This document shows, in pieces, positions 34,548 through 41,882 of a stretch of 64,000 nucleotides of DNA. Source of the stretch: a bacterium (GTDB taxonomy: Bacteria > UBP15 > UBA6099 > JAJRTR01); contig JAJRTR010000011.1 of NCBI GenBank assembly GCA_024278215.1, forward strand, positions 29,787 through 93,786, written 5' to 3'. Position 1 is the first letter of the stretch. Each line of letters starts with the position of its first letter. The translations under genes and the position numbers were made by a program. The notes below the pieces were generated by a model. That model did not search any database, was not told the origin of the DNA, and was given only the letters and a program-made list of their open reading frames with translations.

Positions 34548-35909
34548 ATGGGAAATGGTAAAACCCGCAAGAAGATATGTTTCGGCACGGACGGCATAAG
34601 AGGAGTAGCCAACAGCGAACTCACGCCGGAAGTGGCCCTGCTGATAGGAAAATGCACGGCGCACCAGTTGTGCAATGGCGCGGAGGGCCGCGTGATGGTG
34701 GCAAAAGACACACGTGTTTCCGGCGACATGCTCGAAGCCGCGCTCGTCGCCGGTATCCTCTCCACCGGCGCGGATGTCTGGCGCATCGGCATCGCCCCCA
34801 CCCCGGCACTTGCCTATCTCACAAACATTCGCAATTGTGATTGCGGGCTCATGATCTCCGCCTCTCACAATCCCGTCGAAGACAACGGCATAAAAGTTTT
34901 TTCAGGGAAAGGCTACAAGCTCGATCAATCCGTCGAAGACTGCATCGAGTCGCTTATGTGTGATTGCGGTGCCTCGTGCCGCGCGGTCGGCGGCGACGGT
35001 GTCGGATATTCGATCAATAAATCTAATATCACCGGAGAATATGTCGACTTTGTGCGCGGTCTGCTCGAAGGTGTCCATTTCGACAAACCTGTTGTTGTCG
35101 ATTGCGCCTATGGCGCCGCGTCGCGCTCAGCAAAACGTATCTTTAAAAATGTTTCCGCTGAAATGATTTTCATGCACAGCGATGAAGACGGAAAGAAAAT
35201 AAATGTCGATTGCGGCTCGACCCGGCCCGGGTCGCTACAGAAGAAAGTGCTCAAACACGGCGCGGCGCTCGGTTTCGCGTTCGACGGCGACGGCGACAGG
35301 GTGATTTTCGTAAACGAAAAGGGAGAAGTCGTCGACGGCGACCAGGTCATGCTCCTGTGCGGACGCAAGTTCATCAAAGACGGGAGGCTCAAGGGCAACA
35401 CCGTCGTCTCAACCGTAATGAGCAACATGTCGCTTGAAAAAGAGATAGCAAAACTCGGCGGAAAAATGCTGCGCACTCCTGTGGGCGACAAATATGTCCT
35501 GAGGGAAATGAAAAGAAATGGCTATATACTCGGCGGCGAGCAGTCGGGCCACATAATTTTTCTCGACCGCTCGACCACCGGCGACGGGCTTCTCACTGCC
35601 GCCGAAGTCCTCAAAATCGTCACAGAAGACGGTCGCCCTTTCTCCGAGCAGACACTGCTCGAACGCTCGGCGCAGTTCCTGAAAAATGTCCGTGTGCCCG
35701 ACAAAGAATCATTCTATGAAAGCAAAGTTATCTCCGCGAAAGTCAGCGAAATCGAGAACCGGCTTGGAGAAAGCGGCAGGGTGGTTGTCCGCCCTTCGGG
35801 CACCGAACCGCTGATTCGCGTCATGGTCGAGTCATGGGACAAAACCGTCGCGGAAGCATACACCGACGAAATAATTGATACAGTAAAAAACGTGTTTGAA
35901 TTGAGTTGA
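34548..35909 (+). CDS. glmM: phosphoglucosamine mutase
   Basis: 453 residues. Converts glucosamine-6-P to glucosamine-1-P for UDP-GlcNAc, peptidoglycan and LPS. The phospho-serine loop is MISASHNPVEDNGIK (about 100-114), the magnesium loop FDGDGDRVIFV (about 245-255), the sugar-binding motif GGEQSGHI, and the phosphate-binding RPSGTEPLIRVMVE at the end. It starts five bases after cdaR. In Firmicutes GlmM binds and inhibits CdaA, so this operon probably couples c-di-AMP to wall precursor supply. Confidence 0.96.
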   Translation: MGNGKTRKKICFGTDGIRGVANSELTPEVALLIGKCTAHQLCNGAEGRVMVAKDTRVSGDMLEAALVAGILSTGADVWRIGIAPTPALAYLTNIRNCDCGLMISASHNPVEDNGIKVFSGKGYKLDQSVEDCIESLMCDCGASCRAVGGDGVGYSINKSNITGEYVDFVRGLLEGVHFDKPVVVDCAYGAASRSAKRIFKNVSAEMIFMHSDEDGKKINVDCGSTRPGSLQKKVLKHGAALGFAFDGDGDRVIFVNEKGEVVDGDQVMLLCGRKFIKDGRLKGNTVVSTVMSNMSLEKEIAKLGGKMLRTPVGDKYVLREMKRNGYILGGEQSGHIIFLDRSTTGDGLLTAAEVLKIVTEDGRPFSEQTLLERSAQFLKNVRVPDKESFYESKVISAKVSEIENRLGESGRVVVRPSGTEPLIRVMVESWDKTVAEAYTDEIIDTVKNVFELS

Positions 35910-35967
35910 ATCGAAGGTATTGACGGCGACCGGCTGAAGCGCCATGGAATCCGCGATGTCGTAACAA

Positions 35968-36831
35968 TCACTTTTGTGCAAAATCAATTATCGCTTCAGC
36001 AGTTTTTTCAGGTTTCTGCATCGGGAACATGTGACCGACATTCTTAAATTCAACGAACTCGGCTTCCGGTCGTATCTTCTTGAGCAAACGCCATGATTTA
36101 TCAGTCACGACATCGGAGTGCTCGCCTCTCACGATAAGTGTCGGCGTTTTTATCTTCTTTATCCATTTCCATATATCCGTCGGTACCGACTCGAACAGCA
36201 CCGCCTCGATTTCCGGTGGGCAGGAAAGTTCCACACCGCCGGGAACATCAGCCAGATCGTAGTCTATATAGCTGCGCAGCATCGTTTCCGACCAGCCTCT
36301 GAACAACTTCTTGTCATGAAAATACGCGAATGCCTCGTCGCGCGACTTCCATCCGTTACACCGTTTGCGGGCTCCGGCGGAGAGGGGGAACCTGTGTTTC
36401 TGTCCCGCCAATGTCGCAACTTTTATCAACGCGATAGTTTTCGGTTCGAGAAATACCGGGTCCAGAAGTATAAGCTTCCTGAAAAGCGCCGGTCTCTTCA
36501 CCGATGCGATCGCCGCCAGGGCACCGCCCATCGAATGGCCCACTCCGACTACCGGTTCCCTGACCACCACTTCCAGGAACTCTATCAGTTCGTCTACAAG
36601 CTGGAACCAGTTTTTTATCTCCGGTTTGTTCAATCCACAATCGTAGCGGCACCGCGAAAGATGACAGGCGTTCAAGCCGAATGTGTGGAAACGATCGCCG
36701 AGAAGATTGAATATGTATTGATAAGTTCCGGCTCCGAACCCGTTTGCATGGCCGAAGTGCAGCCGAGCGCCACTGCCGGTTTCGATATAGTTGAGGCAGG
36801 TATTGCCTGTCTGAAATTTCTTCAGTTCCAT
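35968..36831 (-). CDS. alpha/beta hydrolase
   Basis: About 287 residues from ATG 36831 (MELKKFQTGNTCLNYIETGSG). An in-frame GTG at 36891 would add 20 residues but would read through a perfect inverted repeat (36850-36872), so the shorter form is preferred. The nucleophile elbow is GVGHSMGGALA (Ser in GHSMG); the oxyanion region is LHFGHANGFGAGTY; acid and base are likely Asp in RGEHSDVV and His in FKNVGHMFPMQKP. Cytoplasmic, no signal peptide. Substrate unknown; it stands alone and faces glmM. Confidence 0.85.
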   Translation of the reverse strand: MELKKFQTGNTCLNYIETGSGARLHFGHANGFGAGTYQYIFNLLGDRFHTFGLNACHLSRCRYDCGLNKPEIKNWFQLVDELIEFLEVVVREPVVGVGHSMGGALAAIASVKRPALFRKLILLDPVFLEPKTIALIKVATLAGQKHRFPLSAGARKRCNGWKSRDEAFAYFHDKKLFRGWSETMLRSYIDYDLADVPGGVELSCPPEIEAVLFESVPTDIWKWIKKIKTPTLIVRGEHSDVVTDKSWRLLKKIRPEAEFVEFKNVGHMFPMQKPEKTAEAIIDFAQK

Positions 36832-36849
36832 CGTTATGCTTACACACAG

Positions 36850-36872
36850 ATGCAACGACACAGTCGTTGCAT
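36850..36872. promoter_or_regulatory. perfect 10+10-bp inverted repeat upstream of the hydrolase start
   Basis: Arms ATGCAACGAC and GTCGTTGCAT are separated by ACA. It lies 18 bases upstream of the hydrolase ATG on the minus strand, so it may be an operator or a leader hairpin. Confidence 0.55.
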
Positions 36873-36940
36873 TCCAGGTATTTTCAAACACCTTATTTAA
36901 ATACTCTCCAGTGAACGGTGATAAATAAGGGTGTTAGCGT

Positions 36941-37065
36941 CAATACTGTTTACTTAAGGTCACGCCCGGCCACAGGCGGGACGCCTGTGCTACTGTATCT
37001 CACAGCATCGCAGCAGTACGACAGGCGTCTCGCCTGTCGTAAAAAGCATTAAGTAAACGGTATTG
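36941..37065. mobile_element. 125-bp element with 17-bp inverted ends and 10-bp flanking direct repeats (family T17), copy 1
   Basis: Left end CAATACTGTTTACTTAA (36941-36957) and right end TTAAGTAAACGGTATTG (37049-37065) are inverted repeats with one mismatch. The 10 bases outside each end are identical: GTGTTAGCGT at 36931-36940 and 37066-37075, as expected for a target-site duplication. Inside are two perfect hairpins, CACAGGCG-GGA-CGCCTGTG (36971-36989) and CGACAGGCG-TCT-CGCCTGTCG (37019-37039). No coding capacity. A second copy with the same ends is at 62358. Confidence 0.75.
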
Positions 37066-37191
37066 GTGTTAGCGTACAAAACAACAAAAAAGACGCTGGA
37101 ATCCGTGTCTTAACTTTTTTTGCAATCAAACTTTTCAAAAAACAGTTTTCACTTAATTTGGACACTACCAAAATAAATCCTTGAACGATGA

Positions 37192-37839
37192 TCACCGGAG
37201 GATACCGATTCTACCCGGTGGCCAGAAACGGAAGAAGGCCTTTGCCTGTATATTTTTCTCCGGCAGCAAACCCCATATACGGCTGTCCAGACTGTTGTTC
37301 CTGTTGTCTCCCATCATGAAAAGATACCCCTTGGGAATCTTTCTCATCGGATAGTCCCTGCGAGGCGGCGCTTTTATATACGGCTCGTCCAGCGGCACTC
37401 CGTTCAAAATCACTTTCCCGTCTTTTACGGCAATCGTATCACCGCCGACCGCCACCACTCTTTTGAGAAACGAAGTTATTTTACCGTGTTCGCTTTCCGC
37501 GACCACATCCGGCGGCCTGAAAGCAATAATGTCACCGTGCTTCGGCTCATGCAGCCTGTACACGAATCTGTTGCCGAACACCCTGTCGCGCGGTATTATC
37601 GTCGGCTCCATCGAGCCTGTCGGGATCATGTATGCCTGTATGAAAAACGACTTTATTATCAGCGCCAGTATCAGCGCGATGACAATAGATTTCACCCACT
37701 CGATTATTTCGTCGACCATTCCCGGTTTTTCTTTGCCGCTTTTCGCGGCGGGCGCCGCACCCGGCCCGCCGACCGGTTCTTCGCTTCCGCCGAATCCGGT
37801 ATTCTCTGTTTCGTTAATGTCCAACTCGCTTGCCTCCAT
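37192..37839 (-). CDS. lepB: signal peptidase I
   Basis: 215 residues. Removes signal peptides of exported proteins at the cytoplasmic membrane. A Gly/Pro/Ala-rich cytoplasmic leader of about 45 residues precedes one transmembrane helix (about 48-66). The catalytic Ser is in MIPTGSMEPTI and the Lys in SFLKRVVAVGGD; box E GDNRNNSLDSRIWG is intact. The length suits the short single-helix form. Transcribed alone, with a T17 element upstream of the neighbouring hydrolase. Confidence 0.95.
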   Translation of the reverse strand: MEASELDINETENTGFGGSEEPVGGPGAAPAAKSGKEKPGMVDEIIEWVKSIVIALILALIIKSFFIQAYMIPTGSMEPTIIPRDRVFGNRFVYRLHEPKHGDIIAFRPPDVVAESEHGKITSFLKRVVAVGGDTIAVKDGKVILNGVPLDEPYIKAPPRRDYPMRKIPKGYLFMMGDNRNNSLDSRIWGLLPEKNIQAKAFFRFWPPGRIGILR

Positions 37840-37927
37840 TCGACTGTCTCGATATCGCTTACGGCCTCATCCTATCGCTCGGATTACATTCGTTTCGACA
37901 GACGACTACAGATTTTATATCACATAA

Positions 37928-37994
37928 GAGCCAATTGCAAAATTCCGGTTCCGCCGCGGCAGGCGGCAATTGTCCCTGGCCCCGTTGCCGGTAA
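37928..37994 (-). repeat. P179 right-end fragment, reverse orientation
   Basis: GAGCCAATTGCAAAATTCCG and following bases match the right end of the 179-bp repeat in reverse orientation for about 65 bases, then the match is lost. Confidence 0.7.
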
Positions 37995-38090
37995 GATTAC
38001 ATCGCCTGAAGTGATTATCCATAACCTGATCGCGGGATGCCGCTTTTGCATATAATGTAAAAATATGTGTGTTATCCTTTATATTATAAT

Positions 38091-39170
38091 ATGATGGTAG
38101 ATCTCGCTGTCAGGTCATTGAGCTACAGGCTCTTCTACTACACGGGCATGCCGCCGCTGCTGCCTGTGACGCTTGCGGTCAGTGTCACCCGAAGATGCAA
38201 CGCGCGATGCAGGACATGCCGGGTTTACACACGCAAAAGCGAAGAATTAACGATCGGTGAATACGAAAAAATATTCGAATCGCTTTCAAGGGTTCCGCGG
38301 TGGATCACTTTTACAGGCGGCGAACCGTTCATGCGCAAAGACCTCTGCGGTATCATAGACGCCGCGGCCCGATATATACGACCCGACGCTATTACAATTC
38401 CCACAAATGGCTGGTATACGGAACGAGTTCTGAAATTCGTGGGCGACACAGTGAAAAAAAATCCCGGGATAAAATTCATAATAAATATTTCACTCGATGG
38501 GATCGGTGCGGCGCATGATGCCAACAGAGGACTTGAGGGCTGTTTTGAACATGTGCGCGAGACTTTTTTCGAGTTGCGGGAACTGAACGATGTGCCGAAC
38601 CTGCACCTCGGAATAAACACTGTAATATCAAGGTATAACATTGACGGAATCCCGGACCTGATTAAATATGTGGGTACAATGGAACCGGACACACATATTT
38701 TTGAACCCGCCCAGCAGCGCAAAGAACTTCGCGTCAACACGCTGGACCTCGAACCTCCACTCGACAAATACACAAAGCTGTTGCCGTTGCTGTCAGAAGC
38801 CGGACAGCCCGGCAACAACAACCGTTTCACACAGGCAATCGGCAGCTTCAGACGTGAATATTACAGGCTGAGCCTGAAGATAATGAAACGCAGCGAGCAG
38901 GTCATTCCCTGTTTCGCGGGAATAGTCTCAGCGCACATATCGCCGGGCGGGAACGTGTGGCCTTGCTGCACACTCGCGAGTCCCATGGGCAATCTGCGCG
39001 ACAATCGATACCGGTTCGACCGTGTGTGGGACAGCAGGGAAGCCTCACAAATCAGGAAATACATCAGGGCGAGACGCTGCTACTGCGCAATGGCCAATGC
39101 TTCATACTCCAACATCGCTATGAATTTCGCTTCGATGCTGCGCATAGCCGCACGTTTTGCTGTTGGATAA
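38091..39170 (+). CDS. radical SAM/SPASM-type protein
   Basis: 359 residues from ATG 38091 (an in-frame GTG at 38067 is possible; neither has a good ribosome site). The radical SAM cluster motif is CNARCRTC (Cys36, 40, 43) within SVTRRCNARCRTCRVY; ITFTGGEPFMRKDL and INISLDGIG follow. The C-terminus has extra cysteines (PCFAG, WPCCTLA, RRCYCAM) that could hold a SPASM-type auxiliary cluster. Such proteins modify peptides or act as anaerobic sulfatase-type maturases. No precursor peptide or partner gene is seen nearby. Confidence 0.87.
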   Translation: MMVDLAVRSLSYRLFYYTGMPPLLPVTLAVSVTRRCNARCRTCRVYTRKSEELTIGEYEKIFESLSRVPRWITFTGGEPFMRKDLCGIIDAAARYIRPDAITIPTNGWYTERVLKFVGDTVKKNPGIKFIINISLDGIGAAHDANRGLEGCFEHVRETFFELRELNDVPNLHLGINTVISRYNIDGIPDLIKYVGTMEPDTHIFEPAQQRKELRVNTLDLEPPLDKYTKLLPLLSEAGQPGNNNRFTQAIGSFRREYYRLSLKIMKRSEQVIPCFAGIVSAHISPGGNVWPCCTLASPMGNLRDNRYRFDRVWDSREASQIRKYIRARRCYCAMANASYSNIAMNFASMLRIAARFAVG

Positions 39171-39189
39171 ACAGCGCCGGAAGTCATTT

Positions 39190-39253
39190 GAGCCATTTGC
39201 AACATTCTGATTCCGCTGCGGCCTCGCTACGAACATAATTTTGCAATCGGCTC
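39190..39253 (-). repeat. P179 internally deleted copy (64 bp)
   Basis: Both ends of the 179-bp element are present in reverse orientation (GAGCCATTTGCAACATTCTG ... CATAATTTTGCAATCGGCTC), joined directly with about 115 interior bases missing. It lies 19 bases after the radical SAM/SPASM gene. Confidence 0.75.
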
Positions 39254-39361
39254 GTATATTGAAATCGCAATGAAGTAACTATATAATTTACGCGATCCCT
39301 GCTCAGAACAATGACATAAACATAATATTGCAGGAAATCCAACATACAGACGTGGTGCTAT

Positions 39362-40330
39362 ATGGCAAAGCGGAAATTTTATGTAATACTGAATGGGAAA
39401 GCCGGCAGGCGAGGGCTCGATTTCTCGAAGGCCGAGATCGAGAAATACTTCAAGAAGCACGACCCGGAGGCGGATGTGGAGTTCGGGGTGACCGAGCGCC
39501 CGATGCACGCCGCCGAACTGGCCCGGCAGGCTGCGCAGAGGGGCGGCTATTACGCCGTTGTCGCTGTCGGCGGCGACGGCACAGTCAACGAAGTCGTCAA
39601 CGGCATGGCCGATACCGGCGTCACGATGGGCGTGATACCGAACGGGAGTACAAACATTTTCTGCACGACGGAAATGAAGATGTCTGCTGATTTCGACGAG
39701 GCCATCAAGCTGCTGATCGAAGGGATACCGGTGAAGATCGACGCGGGCAAAGTAGGCGACAGGTATTTTATATGGATGCTCGGTGTGGGCCTCGAGGCGA
39801 AAATCGCAAACGAAGTCAACCCGAAGATAAAGAAGTATTTCGGTGTCCTTTCGTATGTCCTCGCCGCGCTCAAGCAGCTTCCCAACATAGGTTTCCAGGT
39901 GATGAAAATAGTCATGGATGACGAAAAGCAACTGACGTTTTCATCTTTGAATACGATAATCGGGAACGCTACAAGTTTCGAGGGCATATTCGGCATCAAA
40001 TCCCGGTTCAGCATCAAGGACGGTTTTCTCGACATTTGCGTGTTCCAGCGATGGACGATAATAGGAGTGATCCAGCTAATAAAGAATTTTATTATGGGGC
40101 GCCGGGACTACTATCGTTTCACCGACAGGTTCGGCGCGGCGCATGTAAGGACGAAAAGGCTTACATTGGATACAGTACCGAATGCCTGGTACCACGTGGA
40201 CGGCGAAGTCATGGGGCAGACGCCGATAGAAGTGCACGTCTGCGAGAAGGCGATAACAATGATTGTCCCCGAGAAAGTTGCCGGTAAAAAGGCAACGGAG
40301 AAATGGCGGAACGAAGGGGTTATTATTTGA
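39362..40330 (+). CDS. diacylglycerol kinase-family lipid kinase
   Basis: 322 residues, YegS/BmrU/DagK family. An N-terminal nucleotide-binding domain (VILNGKAGRRG at about 8-18; VAVGGDGTVNEVVNGM at about 68-83, the ATP loop; GVIPNGSTNIF at about 92-102) precedes the beta-sandwich C-domain. It phosphorylates diacylglycerol or another lipid such as sphingosine or phosphatidylglycerol; the substrate is not deducible. Cytoplasmic or membrane-associated. It stands 165 bases before the STAS gene and may be transcribed with it. Confidence 0.9.
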   Translation: MAKRKFYVILNGKAGRRGLDFSKAEIEKYFKKHDPEADVEFGVTERPMHAAELARQAAQRGGYYAVVAVGGDGTVNEVVNGMADTGVTMGVIPNGSTNIFCTTEMKMSADFDEAIKLLIEGIPVKIDAGKVGDRYFIWMLGVGLEAKIANEVNPKIKKYFGVLSYVLAALKQLPNIGFQVMKIVMDDEKQLTFSSLNTIIGNATSFEGIFGIKSRFSIKDGFLDICVFQRWTIIGVIQLIKNFIMGRRDYYRFTDRFGAAHVRTKRLTLDTVPNAWYHVDGEVMGQTPIEVHVCEKAITMIVPEKVAGKKATEKWRNEGVII

Positions 40331-40494
40331 GCGGAAGGCCGGTTCCTGCGCATTACACTTGAAAGCGGGGGGGCTGATAGTTCAGAATACTGTGGCCGCG
40401 GGCGGAGAACGCGAGACGGGCGGCAGGAATTATTTTGATTATTATGTTTTGAATGAAAGTACACGTGGTACAAACACAGAGAGGATGAAGAGGA

Positions 40495-40797
40495 ATGGAT
40501 ATTTCTGTTAAAAAAGAGGGGTCGGTTGTGTATATCACACCGGAAGAGGAAATCCACTTCGATAATTATAAACAACTCGAAGAAGAGATTCTCAAGGAGA
40601 TAGAAGAAGGTGCCAGGGAGATAGTGCTGGATTTGACCAACGTGGAAACCCTTTACAGCATGACGCTTGGGATGTTCAACAACATAGCAACGCTGATAGC
40701 GAGGAAGGGCGGGGATTTCGCGCTGACCAACATAAATAAAGACATTAGAAAAGTCATGAAAGCCACGAGGCTTGATAAGATTATTACTGTAAAATAA
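40495..40797 (+). CDS. STAS-domain anti-anti-sigma factor-like protein
   Basis: 100 residues forming a single STAS domain: VVYITPEEEIHFDNYKQLEEE, then EIVLDLTNVETLYSMTLGMF with the Ser of TLYSMT at the position phosphorylated in SpoIIAA/RsbV. GAGG lies upstream of the ATG. It is followed 91 bases later by a receiver-HATPase protein whose kinase domain resembles the RsbW/SpoIIAB family. The pair would form a partner-switching module: the HATPase phosphorylates the STAS serine and binds a target that is released when the STAS protein is unphosphorylated. No sigma factor or PP2C phosphatase is adjacent. Confidence 0.87.
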   Translation: MDISVKKEGSVVYITPEEEIHFDNYKQLEEEILKEIEEGAREIVLDLTNVETLYSMTLGMFNNIATLIARKGGDFALTNINKDIRKVMKATRLDKIITVK

Positions 40798-40888
40798 TAT
40801 TCAAAACCGGACTCTAATTGCATACCGACCCGAAAATTTCTGTTGCGATATATAAACGGCAATCGACTTTTCTGAAAGACAGGAAAAA

Positions 40889-41806
40889 ATGGGATTGAAA
40901 AAGTATCACATTCTGGTAGCCGACGATTCGCGTTCGGTTCGCGCATTTTTCGAGGATGTTTTCGCAAAGAAGGATAACTACGAATCGCAGTTTGCGGCTT
41001 CGGGAGAGGAAGCTGTCGAAATCTTCAGAAAAAGCATCAGCGGCGAGATAAAACCTTTCGATTTCGTTCTTTCCGACATCAGCATGCCCGGCATGAATGG
41101 ATTTGAAACACTCGAAGAGATAAAGAAACTCGATCCCAACGTCAAGACAGGAATGATCACAGGATTCAATGTCGATGATTACATAAAAATGGCGCTCGAC
41201 AAGGGCGTATATAATATTATTTGCAAGATGGACAGTCCGGCGGAGATTGTCAGAACTGTAGACAATCTCATCACAGGCGAGAACTTGATGGGAATTGAAA
41301 ATTACCTCGCACCCGGAACAGAAATTAAAAAAGTCAAGGTAAACCATACCTCTGAATTGAAAGTTGTGGTAGGTGAAATACTGGATTTCTGCAGCGACAT
41401 GCTTGACGAAGAAAAACAGTACGGGCTCAAGACCGGCCTTGTCGAAATGGGCACAAACGCTATTTATCATGCCTACGGTTACGAAAAAGGCTCCCAGGTG
41501 GAGCTGAAGTCTACAGAGGAAGTATATATCCAGTACGGCGCGGACGACGACTGCCTGGTTGTCGTGATTGCCGACACGAGCGGAACACTGACCAGGGAAA
41601 AAGTGTTGTCGCAACTCAACAAGTGCATAAATCCGAGTCAGGAAGACCTTGTCGCATCCGGCGGAAGGGGCCTGTACCTGACCCGCTATCTTTGCGACAA
41701 AGTCATTGTCAACCTCGAAAAGAAAAAACGTACCGAAATGGTTCTGATCATGAATTTTAATAACGACCAGATCGAAAACAAGCCTCTTCTTGTCAATCAG
41801 TTCTGA
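40889..41806 (+). CDS. response regulator with C-terminal RsbW-like HATPase domain
   Basis: 305 residues. An N-terminal receiver (about 1-130: LVADDSRSVRAFF, acceptor Asp in FVLSDISMPGMNG, Thr in GMITGF, and Lys in ICKMDSP) is followed by an anti-sigma-type HATPase_c domain (about 150-300) with EMGTNAIYHAYG as N-box and DTSGTL plus GGRGLYLTRYLCD as G-boxes. No dimerization/phospho-His domain is present, so it is a serine kinase/anti-sigma-like output rather than a histidine kinase. The AGGAAAAA ribosome site is close to the ATG. Two-component input would thereby control the neighbouring STAS protein. Confidence 0.88.
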   Translation: MGLKKYHILVADDSRSVRAFFEDVFAKKDNYESQFAASGEEAVEIFRKSISGEIKPFDFVLSDISMPGMNGFETLEEIKKLDPNVKTGMITGFNVDDYIKMALDKGVYNIICKMDSPAEIVRTVDNLITGENLMGIENYLAPGTEIKKVKVNHTSELKVVVGEILDFCSDMLDEEKQYGLKTGLVEMGTNAIYHAYGYEKGSQVELKSTEEVYIQYGADDDCLVVVIADTSGTLTREKVLSQLNKCINPSQEDLVASGGRGLYLTRYLCDKVIVNLEKKKRTEMVLIMNFNNDQIENKPLLVNQF

Positions 41807-41882
41807 TTCCACTCCCCACTCAGTTTCGGACACTGTGTTTCATTGCATCGTGTTTTTATTGCGTTGAATATACAACAGAGTT

